Shown one piece after another: positions 1 through 10,571 of a DNA stretch of 64,000 bases (positions are counted from its first letter, which is position 1; each line of letters opens with the position of its first letter). The DNA is from Sphingomonas telluris (lineage in GTDB: Bacteria > Pseudomonadota > Alphaproteobacteria > Sphingomonadales > Sphingomonadaceae). The notes under the pieces are model-generated. The model saw only the letters and a list, made by a program, of their open reading frames with translations. It had not been told where the DNA came from and searched no databases. The stretch is from assembly GCF_022568775.1 (NCBI RefSeq), contig NZ_JAKZHW010000002.1, positions 447,501 through 511,500 on the forward strand, written 5' to 3'. A program made the position numbers and the translations under genes.

Positions 1-1902
<1,902 letters not shown>

Positions 1903-1925
1903 GAAGTACTGAGTACCAAAGACTG

Positions 1926-1961
1926 GGGCGGCGGATCGAAAGGTCCGCCGCCCTTTCTTTT
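1926..1961 (+). terminator. Rho-independent terminator after the first TonB receptor
   Basis: A perfect 10-bp stem (GGGCGGCGGA at 1926-1935 with TCCGCCGCCC at 1944-1953) and an 8-base loop are followed directly by TTTCTTTT. It lies 24 bases after the receptor stop and before the sulfotransferase, so the downstream genes probably need read-through or their own promoter in 1962-2019. Confidence 0.85.
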
Positions 1962-2019
1962 GCCCCAATCAAGCCGGTCCAAGGCTGTTCCTCAGCCCCA
2001 ATTGCGCTAGACAGCGCCC

Positions 2020-4029
2020 ATGACCGCCAGTTCCGTTCTCGACGATAAGACTACGACCGCCATCCGCGCAGCCATGACGGCCGCAGGGGCTGGACGCGTG
2101 TCCGAGGCAGTGGACATCGGAGAGCGCGCCCTCGCGGGTGGTGGCGACAAAGCTGCGCTAAACGCGATGATAGGCATGCTGCATTGCCAGACCGGCAACC
2201 TCGACGCCGGCATCCGTCATCTCAAGACCGCCCGTCAGGCGAGGCCCGCTGACCCCGTCATCGCTGGCAACCTGGCCACCGCGCTTGCTTCGAACGGCGA
2301 CAATTCAGGCGCGCTACAGGTTTTAGGCGAGGACGTTGCAGCGAAGGACCCGACGTTCCGCTTGTTGAAGGTTCGGGCTTTCCTGGCGCAATCGACCGAG
2401 GACTTTCCTGCCGCGGTTACGGCGTACCAACGAGTTGTCGAAGCAAACCCCTCTGACTGGGAAAGCTGGAACAATCTCGGGAATGCGCGCCGCATGCTGG
2501 GAGATTTCGAAGGCAGCGTCATTGCTCTGCAGACAGCCGCAAAGCTCAACCCTGAGTCGCCTCCGGTGCGACTCAATCTGGCTCTCGCACTCGGCAACGC
2601 GGGGCATTTCGACGAAGCCGAGCAGCGCCTCCGGCGGATGGCCGAAGATCTCTCGAGCGATCCGAAGCCCCTTCGTGAATTGCATGCGTTGCTCAAGGAG
2701 CAAGGTCGCGAGGACGCGGCCTTGGAGGCGATCGAAGCGGCTGCTGAACGCGATCCAGCAGACAATGAATTGCAGCTGGCGTTAGCGAGCCAGCGCCTCA
2801 ACCTGCTTCACACGGAAGCTGCCGAACGAGCGTACCGGCAGGTTGTAGATCGTGATCCGTCTAACGCGCTGGCCAATTTGGGACTGGCCGTGGTGTTCGA
2901 GCTCACCAACCGAACCGAAGAATTGTCGTCCCTGGCCGGGGAAGCCGAGAAGCGAGGCGTCGGGCCCGATGTCCTGAACTTCATCCGCGCGTTCGATCAT
3001 CGGCGAGGCAAGCGTTTTGCCGAGGGGCTTGCGGCGCTTGAGGGCGTGCCGGACGAGCTGGAGACTGCTCGTCGGAATCACCTTCTCGGCCAGCTGCTCG
3101 AAGGTGCGGGACGCTACGACGAGGCTTTCGATGCCTTCACGCGCATGAACAAGATCCAGAGCGAGGATGCCTCACAACCTCTGGAACGCGCCGCCACATA
3201 TCGGGCGACCATCCGCGCTCAGTTGAACACGCTCACGCCTCATTGGGTCGACAGCTGGACGGCTCCCCACGAAGATGAGCGGGGGACCCCTGTCTTTCTT
3301 GTGGGCTTTCCGAGGTCAGGAACCACGCTTCTAGACACGATGCTCATGGGTCATTCCAACGTCGAAGTTCTCGAGGAAGAGCCGACATTGACCAGAGCGA
3401 CAAAGCTCTTGCCGGAGTTGAGCGAGCTTCCAAGCGCAACCGAGGAGCAGGTTCGCGCCGCACGGGATGAGTACTTCCGTATTGCCGCAGGTCATGTAAC
3501 GCTGGAGGCCGGGAAGCTCCTGGTCGACAAAAACCCTCTTTCGATGAATGGCCTTCCAGTCATCAAGAAGCTCTTCCCGAACGCCAAGATCATTCTCGCG
3601 CTTCGGCACCCCTGCGATGTGCTGCTGAGTTGCTACGCGACGAACTTCAAACTCAATGACGGAATGTCGAACTTCCTCAAGCTCGACACTGCGGCCGAAC
3701 TATACGACCTCAGCTTCCGCTATTTCGAGAAGGCCCAGGAGCTGCTGGGCATGCCTGTTCATCGCGTCGTCTACGAAAACGTCGTGGAGGATCGCGAGAG
3801 CGAGCTGAAGGCGCTTCTCCAATACCTTGGGCTCGAGTGGGACGCGGACGTGCTCGAGCATGAGAAGACGGCGCGCGGTCGCGGGCGCATCAAGACCGCG
3901 AGCTATGCGCAGGTCGCTCAACCGATCTACAGCCAGTCGGCGGGACGCTGGACCAACTATCGCAAACATCTCGAGCCCGTTCTGCCTGTGCTTGAGCCCT
4001 GGATAGCCAAGTTCGGCTACACGGTGTGA
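2020..4029 (+). CDS. TPR-repeat sulfotransferase
   Basis: A 669-residue two-part protein. Residues ~1-390 are TPR-like helical repeats (for example a block with NPSDWESWNNLGNARR near 145). Residues ~425-660 are a sulfotransferase domain. The PAPS 5'-phosphosulfate loop GFPRSGTT is at 429-436, and a 3'-phosphate-type segment LRHPCDVLLSCY lies near residue 527-540. The family moves sulfate from PAPS to a hydroxyl or tyrosine; fused TPRs usually bind a protein partner. No signal peptide is visible, so it should be cytoplasmic. It lies 4 bases before the next gene, also a TPR-fused modifying enzyme. The ATG at 2020 was chosen because the TPR region begins right after it; no strong ribosome binding site is seen. 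The substrate is unknown. Confidence 0.88.
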   Translation: MTASSVLDDKTTTAIRAAMTAAGAGRVSEAVDIGERALAGGGDKAALNAMIGMLHCQTGNLDAGIRHLKTARQARPADPVIAGNLATALASNGDNSGALQVLGEDVAAKDPTFRLLKVRAFLAQSTEDFPAAVTAYQRVVEANPSDWESWNNLGNARRMLGDFEGSVIALQTAAKLNPESPPVRLNLALALGNAGHFDEAEQRLRRMAEDLSSDPKPLRELHALLKEQGREDAALEAIEAAAERDPADNELQLALASQRLNLLHTEAAERAYRQVVDRDPSNALANLGLAVVFELTNRTEELSSLAGEAEKRGVGPDVLNFIRAFDHRRGKRFAEGLAALEGVPDELETARRNHLLGQLLEGAGRYDEAFDAFTRMNKIQSEDASQPLERAATYRATIRAQLNTLTPHWVDSWTAPHEDERGTPVFLVGFPRSGTTLLDTMLMGHSNVEVLEEEPTLTRATKLLPELSELPSATEEQVRAARDEYFRIAAGHVTLEAGKLLVDKNPLSMNGLPVIKKLFPNAKIILALRHPCDVLLSCYATNFKLNDGMSNFLKLDTAAELYDLSFRYFEKAQELLGMPVHRVVYENVVEDRESELKALLQYLGLEWDADVLEHEKTARGRGRIKTASYAQVAQPIYSQSAGRWTNYRKHLEPVLPVLEPWIAKFGYTV

Positions 4030-4033
4030 CCTG

Positions 4034-5179
4034 ATGCAGGACGGACTGGTGGGCGAAGCGGAACAGGCCGTCGCTGCCGGTGATCTCAAGCGGGCAGCAA
4101 CCTTGCTCCGGCAGGCGGCGGAGAGCCGTCCCGACGATCCGTCCCTATGGATGAAGGCCGCTGCGCTCCTGCGTGCAACAGGCGAACCGCAGGCCGCGCT
4201 CGACGCGGTGCACCGCGCGCTCACCGCTTCTCCGCTCGACTTCACAATGCTGCTGATGCGCGCCAGCCTCTTGCAGCGCCTCGGCCATCCCGAAGCCGGT
4301 CAAGCTTGGGGGCACGCAATCGCGCAGAAGCCGACTGGTGATTTGCCTCCGCAGATCGAGCAGGTTCTTGCCGAGGCTGAACGCCACCATTCAGCCTATG
4401 TTGATGCTCGCGAGACGCGGCTGAAGTCCGCGCTTTCTCCGATCGAGAAGGACGCCAGCGCAGAAGAACGCAAACGGATCGAGCGGTTTCGCGATAACGT
4501 CGTCGGCAGGACGAAAGTCTTTCATAGCGCGCCAACGCACTTCCATTTCCCCGAACTGACCGAGCGCGAATTTCATCCTCGTCACCTTTTCCCGTGGCTC
4601 GAGGATCTCGAGGCTGCGACCGATACGCTCGCGGAAGAACTGCAGACCGTCATGGCCGCCGAGCGCGCGGAGCTGGTTCCTTACATCCAGTACGACGAGC
4701 ATCTTCCGCTCGATCAATGGCGTCCGCTCAACAAGAACCCGGACTGGACGGCAATCCACTTGTGGCGGAACGGGTCGCTCGTCGAGGCGAATGCGCGCCA
4801 CTGTCCGCGGACGATCCAGTTGCTAAAGTCATTCCCGCAGCCGACAATTCGCGGTTCGGGGCCGAACGCAATGTTCTCGCTCCTAGCGCCGAAGACGGAA
4901 ATCCCGGCGCATGTCGGTGTGAACAATGCGCGGCTGGTCTGCCATCTGCCGCTGATCGTGCCCGAAGGCTGCTGGTTCCGCGTGGGCGCGGAGACACGTT
5001 ACTGGAAGCGCGGCGAGGCGTTCGTCTTCGACGACACGATCGAACATGAGGCGCTGAACCCCTCCGACGAACTGCGCGTCGTCTTCATCTTCGACGTCTG
5101 GCATCCGGACCTTAGCACCGTGGAACGCGATGCCGTGGCCGCACTGATCGGCGCCGAAGGAGGCGTGGGCGCGCTGTGA
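4034..5179 (+). CDS. TPR-aspartyl/asparaginyl beta-hydroxylase-like protein
   Basis: 381 residues: N-terminal TPR helices (~1-130), a linker, then an Asp/Asn beta-hydroxylase-type double-stranded beta-helix (~190-360). Candidate iron ligands are His293 (PAHVGVNN) and His338 (DDTIEHEA), 45 residues apart, with Arg348 as likely 2-oxoglutarate contact. Human AspH is unusual in having only two His ligands at nearly this spacing, and the same pattern is seen here. The enzyme would hydroxylate a protein or peptide side chain using O2, Fe(II) and 2-oxoglutarate. No export signal. The stop overlaps the next start (GTGA), so the genes are translationally coupled. A paralogue lies at 28147-29412. Confidence 0.9.
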   Translation: MQDGLVGEAEQAVAAGDLKRAATLLRQAAESRPDDPSLWMKAAALLRATGEPQAALDAVHRALTASPLDFTMLLMRASLLQRLGHPEAGQAWGHAIAQKPTGDLPPQIEQVLAEAERHHSAYVDARETRLKSALSPIEKDASAEERKRIERFRDNVVGRTKVFHSAPTHFHFPELTEREFHPRHLFPWLEDLEAATDTLAEELQTVMAAERAELVPYIQYDEHLPLDQWRPLNKNPDWTAIHLWRNGSLVEANARHCPRTIQLLKSFPQPTIRGSGPNAMFSLLAPKTEIPAHVGVNNARLVCHLPLIVPEGCWFRVGAETRYWKRGEAFVFDDTIEHEALNPSDELRVVFIFDVWHPDLSTVERDAVAALIGAEGGVGAL

Positions 5180-6687
5180 GCTTCTCCGCTGCATTGGCCG
5201 AGGCGTCTTCGCGGCCCGCGGACTCGGCGGCGCTGGAGCAACTCGCGGGAAGCGCCGTCGAGAACGGCGAGGAAGAGCGTGCTCTCCCGATCCTTGCGCG
5301 GGCCGTCGAGACCAGTCCGACTGCGCGCTTGTGGCAGGGGAAGGCGTTCCTCGAACGATCCCTCGACGAACATGAGCTGGCGCTCGCGTCCTACGCCGCT
5401 GCTGCCCGGCTCGCGCCCGACAACGTCCGGATCGCGCGTGATCGCGCGGAGACGACGCTAGAGGCAGGTCTCGACGCGCGGCCGCTCTATGAGGAGGCGC
5501 TGGCGCTCGCCCCGGGCAACGGCCTCCTGCGGATCGGGATGGCGAGAGCGCGAGCAGCGGCGGGGGAGGGCGAGAGCGCTATCGCCGAGCTGGAAGCATT
5601 GCTGGAGCAGGCGCCAGCCTGGACCGTGGGTCACGAGCAACTTGCCCAATTGAAGGCCACGCAGGGGAAGGCGGCCGAAGCGACATCGTCGCTGGAGCGC
5701 GCGCTCGAACGCTTCCCCGGTGCGCAGCCGCTTTGGGAGACCCTGCTCTACGTCCAGCTGCGGCGGGGCGCCTACGAGAGTCTGAGCGATATCCTCCTCA
5801 GGGCGCGCGCCGCGGGCGTCAATTCTCCCGAGTTCCGTATCTACGATGCCATTCACGCTGCGGAATTCGGGGCAGAGACTCATCCCGCAGCCTTGTTCGA
5901 TCCTGCCCATCCGGAAATCGACGCGGCACTTGGCCGCTGGCGGGTACGCCATCTGCTTCGCGTCGGCGCGCTCGACGAGGCATTGCGCTTGGTCGATGCA
6001 CAGCTTCGTGGCGATCGGACGGCCGAACTTTATGCCTATGCGGCGACCGCTTGGCGCCTCGCGGACGATCCGCGTTCTGAGTGGCTGGAGCGTCACGAGC
6101 CGTTTGTCAGCGTCGTCGACCTTTCCGACGATCTTCCGCCGTTGGACGTGCTTGGCGATACTCTTCGGGCGCTGCACGTCGCTAAGGGCGAATATCTCAA
6201 CGAGTCCGTGCGCGGTGGGACGCAGACGGACGGGCCGCTGTTCAGCCGGATCGATCCCGTCATCCGGCAACTCCGCAAGGCGGCCGTAGGCGCCGTGGAG
6301 AAGTACGTGTCCGCCCTGCCGCCAACCGACGGCGATCATCCATTGCTCCGTGAACGACGCGACCGCCGGGTGCGCTTCTCGGGAAGTTGGTCGGTCCGCC
6401 TGCGCTCCGGCGGCCGGCATGCGAACCACGTGCATCCGCAGGGATGGATCAGCTCGGCGCTCTATGTTGCGCTGCCCCCGAAATCGCAGGGCGAGGCCGA
6501 CGACGCGGGGTGGTTCACACTCGGCGAACCCGACGAGCGCCTTGGCCTTCAGCTTGGGCCTTGGCGCAAGATCGAGCCGAAGCCGGCGCAGCTCGTACTC
6601 TTTCCGTCCTGGATGTGGCACGGAACCGTGCCTTTCGCGGAGGGCGAGCGCCTTACGGTCGCCTTCGATGTCGCCCCGCCAATCTGA
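5176..6687 (+). CDS. TPR-2OG-Fe(II) oxygenase, copy 1
   Basis: 503 residues with a GTG start that overlaps the previous stop. Residues ~1-300 are TPR-like repeats. Residues ~330-503 match the putative 2OG-Fe(II) oxygenase family PF13759 (2OG-FeII_Oxy_5): NHVHPQGWISSALYV with His418 and His420, FPSWMWHGTVPF with His482, and Arg492 for 2-oxoglutarate. No signal peptide, so probably cytoplasmic. The next gene encodes a protein of exactly the same length that aligns with no visible gaps at the catalytic residues, so the two are a tandem duplication. The substrate is unknown. The TPR half has diverged more than the catalytic half. Confidence 0.85.
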   Translation: MSFSAALAEASSRPADSAALEQLAGSAVENGEEERALPILARAVETSPTARLWQGKAFLERSLDEHELALASYAAAARLAPDNVRIARDRAETTLEAGLDARPLYEEALALAPGNGLLRIGMARARAAAGEGESAIAELEALLEQAPAWTVGHEQLAQLKATQGKAAEATSSLERALERFPGAQPLWETLLYVQLRRGAYESLSDILLRARAAGVNSPEFRIYDAIHAAEFGAETHPAALFDPAHPEIDAALGRWRVRHLLRVGALDEALRLVDAQLRGDRTAELYAYAATAWRLADDPRSEWLERHEPFVSVVDLSDDLPPLDVLGDTLRALHVAKGEYLNESVRGGTQTDGPLFSRIDPVIRQLRKAAVGAVEKYVSALPPTDGDHPLLRERRDRRVRFSGSWSVRLRSGGRHANHVHPQGWISSALYVALPPKSQGEADDAGWFTLGEPDERLGLQLGPWRKIEPKPAQLVLFPSWMWHGTVPFAEGERLTVAFDVAPPI

Positions 6688-6696
6688 GCGCCGCGG

Positions 6697-8208
6697 ATGA
6701 GCTTTACCAACGCGCTCGCCATTGTATCCAGCCGGCCGACGGACGTCGCGGCGCTGGAGCAGCTTGCGAGCGCGGCTCTAGACGCAGGCGAGGAAGATCG
6801 CGCGCTTCCGCTCCTTGCTCGCGCTGTCGCCCAGCGCCAGTCGGCGCGGCTGTGGCAGTGGAAGGGGCTCCTCGAGCGAGCGCTCGACGAGCATGAAGAT
6901 GCTCTTGTTTCCTTGTCGGAAGCTGCGCGGCTCGATCCGCAGGACGCGAGCATCGCGCACGGCCTCGCGCGCACTGCGCTCGAAGCCGGTGTCCCGGCGG
7001 AGACATTATTCGAGCGGGCCCGCGCTCTCGCACCGGTCGATGGATCGGTGCTCATCGGGCTGGCTGCGGCGAGAGCCGCTGCCGGTCACGGCGAGCAGGG
7101 TGCGCAGGAGCTGGAAGCGATCCTTGCCGAGGTACCGCTGTGGCTCGACGGGCAATTGCAGCTCGCCCAATTGCGATCGACGCTTGGCGCCGGGCCACGT
7201 GCGATCGAAGCAGTCGAGCGCGCGCTAGCAGCGACACCGCAACAGCCGCAGCTTTGGCAGCTCTTGTTCGACCTGCATGCGAAGCGCGAGGACTTCGCGG
7301 CGCTTCTGGCGGCCGTCGAAAGGAGCAAGCAGGCTGGCGCACCTCGTACGCTGACGCGCGTGTTCGAAGCCGTTGCTTCGGGCGAGCTGGGAATGACGGA
7401 GCAGGCCGACCGCCTCTACGCCGAGGTGGACGCGAACGGGGGCGCCGGAATCGCGATGTGGCGCGTGCGGCACCTGCTGCGATCCGGCCGTCCCGAAGAA
7501 GCCAAGCCCATCATCGATGCGGAGATGGGTGGACCGGGCGCAGCCGTGACCTGGCCCTACGCAGCTTCCGCTTGGCGGATGACTGGAGATCCGCGTTCCG
7601 ATTGGCTTGACGGCGCTTCGAAGCTCGTGTCGGCCGCCGACCTCACGCCGGACCTGCCGCCAATCGAGCAGCTGGCGGCCACGCTACGAGCGCTTCACAT
7701 CGCCAAGGGCGAATATCTCGACCAGTCCGTTCGCGGCGGGACCCAAACTGATGGTCCCCTGTTCTCGCGGGTCGATCCGGTCATTCGCGCGCTGCGATCT
7801 GCGGTCGTGAGGGCAGTCGAGAAGCACGTCGCGCAGCTTCCGCCGCCGGACTCGCGCCATCCGCTACTCGCATCTCGTCGCGACCGCCGCATCCGTTTCG
7901 CGGGCAGTTGGTCGGTGCGGCTTCGGGATGCGGGCTTCCACACCAGCCACGTGCATCCCCAAGGCTGGATCAGCTCGGCCCTCTACGTCGCATTGCCGGA
8001 GGAGAAGCCCGGCGGCGATCCGCATGCTGGCTGGTTGCAACTGGGAGCGCCCCCGGCGGACCTCCGCACAGGGCTGGAGCCGCTCCGGCTGATCAAGCCC
8101 GAGCCGGGCAAGCTCGTGCTCTTCCCGTCATGGATGTGGCATGGGACGGTCCCGTTCGCGGCGGGCGAACGGCTCACCGTCGCCTTTGATGTTGCCCCGC
8201 CGCGCTGA
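6697..8208 (+). CDS. TPR-2OG-Fe(II) oxygenase, copy 2
   Basis: 503 residues, tandem paralogue of the gene just upstream, with a 9-base gap. The catalytic half is strongly conserved: the shared blocks SVRGGTQTDGPLFSR and GSWSVRLR and the ligands His418, His420 and His482 fall at identical numbers in both proteins. The N-terminal TPR half differs more, as expected if each copy binds another partner while doing the same chemistry (inference). ATG start at 6697. It is the last enzyme of the run starting with the sulfotransferase; a small secreted protein follows 80 bases later. Confidence 0.85.
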   Translation: MSFTNALAIVSSRPTDVAALEQLASAALDAGEEDRALPLLARAVAQRQSARLWQWKGLLERALDEHEDALVSLSEAARLDPQDASIAHGLARTALEAGVPAETLFERARALAPVDGSVLIGLAAARAAAGHGEQGAQELEAILAEVPLWLDGQLQLAQLRSTLGAGPRAIEAVERALAATPQQPQLWQLLFDLHAKREDFAALLAAVERSKQAGAPRTLTRVFEAVASGELGMTEQADRLYAEVDANGGAGIAMWRVRHLLRSGRPEEAKPIIDAEMGGPGAAVTWPYAASAWRMTGDPRSDWLDGASKLVSAADLTPDLPPIEQLAATLRALHIAKGEYLDQSVRGGTQTDGPLFSRVDPVIRALRSAVVRAVEKHVAQLPPPDSRHPLLASRRDRRIRFAGSWSVRLRDAGFHTSHVHPQGWISSALYVALPEEKPGGDPHAGWLQLGAPPADLRTGLEPLRLIKPEPGKLVLFPSWMWHGTVPFAAGERLTVAFDVAPPR

Positions 8209-8287
8209 GGACCGTTTGTCGATTTTGCTTTGCTTCTCCGCGCCCGGAGGAGAATATTCGCCGAGTTCGTTATCGGGAGTTTGTACC

Positions 8288-8554
8288 TTGAAGATTCATC
8301 GCGCGTCATTGGTTGCGGCATTGACACTTGGTCTGTCCGCACCTGCATTCGCTCAGGCGCCCACTGCGGCTCCGGCTCCGACGACCGCTGCCCAGAACCC
8401 GAACGAGATCGTCTGCCAGAAGCAGGAAGAAACCGGCAGCCGCCTCGCCAAGAAGAAGATCTGCATGACCCGCGCCGAATGGGCGGATCGGCAGCTTCAG
8501 GACCGCCAAGAACTGGAGCGCGCGCAGACCCGCCGCGGAATGAAGGGCGAGTAA
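8288..8554 (+). CDS. Small secreted two-cysteine protein (GSRL/TRAEW family), member 1
   Basis: 88 residues from a TTG start, chosen because GGGAG at 8275-8279 is well spaced and a clean signal peptide follows (cleavage after AFAQ, ~23). The mature part has NPNEIVC, GSRLAKKKIC and MTRAEW: two cysteines 15 residues apart, then a charged helix rich in Asp, Arg and Gln. Three relatives lie at 27239-28101. I recognise the pattern as recurring in alphaproteobacterial hypothetical proteins but know no function. It should sit in the periplasm or outside the cell, with its cysteines probably disulfide-bonded. Its stop is 3 bases from the end of the convergent msrA. Confidence 0.8.
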   Translation: MKIHRASLVAALTLGLSAPAFAQAPTAAPAPTTAAQNPNEIVCQKQEETGSRLAKKKICMTRAEWADRQLQDRQELERAQTRRGMKGE

Positions 8555-8557
8555 AGC

Positions 8558-9160
8558 CTAAGCCTTATAGAATTGCGGATACGTCCGCTTCAGCTTCGCG
8601 ACTTTCGGTGCATCGTTGATCACGATGTAGGGATAGTTGGGATTCCGCCGGGCGAAATCTTGGTGATAGGCCTCGGCCGGGTAGAAGCCGCCGCTTTCGA
8701 TCTTGGTCGCGATCTTGTTTCCGCGGGCGCGTAGCTGCTGGATGAAGCTCGCGGCGAGCTGCTTCTGCGCGGCATTCTGTGGGAAAATCGCGGAACGATA
8801 GCTCGGTCCCACGTCGGGCCCCTGGCGGTTCACCTGCGTCGGGTCGTGTGCGACCGCGAAATAGATTTTGAGCAGCTGCCCATAGCTCACCTGGCGAGGG
8901 TCGAAGGTGATGCGGACGGCCTCGGCATGACCGGTACCTTCGCCGCTGACCTTGTCATACTTCGCGTCCCGCGCGGTTCCTCCGGCGTAGCCCGAGACGA
9001 CGTCCTTCACGCCTTTGACGTGCTCGAAGACCGACTCCATGCCCCAGAAGCATCCGCCTGCAAGGACAGCCGTCTCCGTTGCCGGTTGCGCAACTGCGGA
9101 GGTCGAGAGCGAGAAGCTGGCGGCCCCTGCAAGTGCGAGAAGGCCTAGCGGCTTGATCAT
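8558..9160 (-). CDS. msrA: Peptide-methionine (S)-S-oxide reductase MsrA, exported
   Basis: 200 residues. A signal peptide (to ~AVAQ, 25) precedes the MsrA core with catalytic GGCFWG (Cys37), then GYAGG and an HAEAV segment. It reduces the S-epimer of methionine sulfoxide in proteins, here in the periplasm. An ATG at 9175 (METIA) is also in frame, but the one at 9160 has GGAG at proper distance and starts the signal peptide directly. It follows the detoxification operon by 59 bases and could be its last gene or have its own promoter. A separate exported MsrB lies at 46263. Confidence 0.94.
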   Translation of the reverse strand: MIKPLGLLALAGAASFSLSTSAVAQPATETAVLAGGCFWGMESVFEHVKGVKDVVSGYAGGTARDAKYDKVSGEGTGHAEAVRITFDPRQVSYGQLLKIYFAVAHDPTQVNRQGPDVGPSYRSAIFPQNAAQKQLAASFIQQLRARGNKIATKIESGGFYPAEAYHQDFARRNPNYPYIVINDAPKVAKLKRTYPQFYKA

Positions 9161-9219
9161 GGCGATCGTCTCCATCTTCTGCGCGCTTTATCCACAGGCC
9201 ACCTGAATGAAGGCTGAGG

Positions 9220-9873
9220 CTAGTCGCGGTCCGGTGCGCCGAGCGGGAAATAGGCGCGGTACGGGCGTCCTTCGTCGACTGCTCGGACGACAACGGGGTG
9301 CGCTAACAGCCTTTCGCGGTAAGCCTTGAGCTTCGGGCGGCCGTCGCCGATCTCCTCGACCCAGTCGGCATAGAACAGCGACGGCGCGGCCGCGCAGTCG
9401 GCGAGCGTGAACCGGTCGCCCGCCGCCCATGCATTGCCGATCTGATCCTCCAACCAGTCGTAGGCGACGTGCAGCTTTTGCCGCGCGCGTTCGACCCCGA
9501 GCGCGTCCTGCGTGCCGTCTGGCCGAAGCCTGTCCGCGACCGGCACCTGCATGTTGCCCATGACGTAGAGGTCGAAGAAGCGGTCGAGGAAGCGCACGCG
9601 GCGTCCTTCTTCTCCGTCGGGAATCCAGCGGTTCGGCCCCGGATGATGCGCCTGCAGATGCTCGATGATCGTGGTCGATTCGAAGACGGGACGGCCGTCG
9701 TCGATGATCAGCGGGAAAAGGCCGTACGGCGAGTGCCGCTTCAGCTCCTCGAAATTCTCGGGATGGTCCTGTTCGAGGATTCGATATTCGAACGGCGTCT
9801 CGTCCGCCCAAAGGGCGATCAGGACCTTCTGCGTGTAGCTGCTGAACGGATGCCCGAAGAACTGCAGGCTCAT
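9220..9873 (-). CDS. Glutathione S-transferase family protein
   Basis: 217 residues. The N-terminal thioredoxin-like domain begins MSLQFFGHPFSSYTQKVLIA, with Ser/Tyr candidates for glutathione activation, and includes the FESTTIIEHL segment (Glu-Ser glutathione contact). The helical C-terminal domain contains FTLADCAAAPSLFYADW. It would conjugate glutathione to electrophiles or reduce them. The start codon overlaps the stop of the DUF899 gene (ATGA), so the much longer upstream reading frame is not used. Last clear gene of the minus-strand detoxification operon. Confidence 0.87.
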   Translation of the reverse strand: MSLQFFGHPFSSYTQKVLIALWADETPFEYRILEQDHPENFEELKRHSPYGLFPLIIDDGRPVFESTTIIEHLQAHHPGPNRWIPDGEEGRRVRFLDRFFDLYVMGNMQVPVADRLRPDGTQDALGVERARQKLHVAYDWLEDQIGNAWAAGDRFTLADCAAAPSLFYADWVEEIGDGRPKLKAYRERLLAHPVVVRAVDEGRPYRAYFPLGAPDRD

Positions 9874-10571
9874 GCAGTGTACTCGAGCTTGGGGTACCAG
9901 TCCGTGCCGCGACCGCCCGGAGTCCAGTCGAGTATGTTCCACAGCGGCGTCGGGTCGGGAGCAAGGTGCGGATCGAAGCCCGGGTCGGCCGTCTCGAAGT
10001 CGCCTTCCGCCGCCCAGAACAGGCGAACCTTGTCGCCTTGTCGCCTCCAGCTCGCGCAGATGGCCCACTCGCTGCCGTCGTCGTGAAGACCGCGATAGTC
10101 GCGCGCGAAGTCATCGCCGACCGTCTGGTAGAACTTCAGGTTGTTCCAACCGCGCTCGCGAGCGAACTCGAGCTGCCGCGACACCGGCGAACGGCCGATA
10201 ATCACGAGTGCGACACGTTGCTCGATGTCCCGAGCCGGAATGTCGAGCGAACCGACGAACGACGTGCACATCGGGCAGGGCCGCTCGCGTTCCGGGCCGA
10301 ACATCCAGAAATAGGTGACCAGAGTGTCGTGCCGCCCGAACAGATCGGCGAAGCGATGCTCCTTCCCCTCGGCGTCGAGGAAGCGATAGTCTCCCGCCTC
10401 GCTGCCATCTGGGAGAGCACGGCGTTGAGCGGCCACGCGCTGTATCTGCCGCCGGAGCTCAATCTCCTCGGCGAGAAGTTTGGTTCGGGCCGCGCGATAT
10501 TCTGCGCTCTCCCGGGGGAAGGGCTTGCTGCCAATTTCGGCCAGCTCCGCTGCAGGTCGTAGTGCAGTCAT
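9870..10571 (-). CDS. DUF899 thioredoxin-like protein
   Basis: 233 residues. The order of motifs (a TYFWMFGPERERPCPMC segment, then ARERGWNNLKFY and DWTPGGRG) is characteristic of DUF899 proteins, which have a thioredoxin/peroxiredoxin-like fold. Two cysteines (CPMC) could be redox active. I infer, but cannot show, a role in peroxide or electrophile defence from the operon. The start at 10571 overlaps the stop of the upstream gene by ATGA; a further ATG at 10589 would give six more residues. Translationally coupled on both sides. Confidence 0.85.
   Translation of the reverse strand: MTALRPAAELAEIGSKPFPRESAEYRAARTKLLAEEIELRRQIQRVAAQRRALPDGSEAGDYRFLDAEGKEHRFADLFGRHDTLVTYFWMFGPERERPCPMCTSFVGSLDIPARDIEQRVALVIIGRSPVSRQLEFARERGWNNLKFYQTVGDDFARDYRGLHDDGSEWAICASWRRQGDKVRLFWAAEGDFETADPGFDPHLAPDPTPLWNILDWTPGGRGTDWYPKLEYTA

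Noticed and set aside
8141..8287. A longer N-terminus for small secreted protein 1
   Set aside because: It overlaps the oxygenase end and would bury the signal peptide; the TTG at 8288 has a good ribosome binding site.
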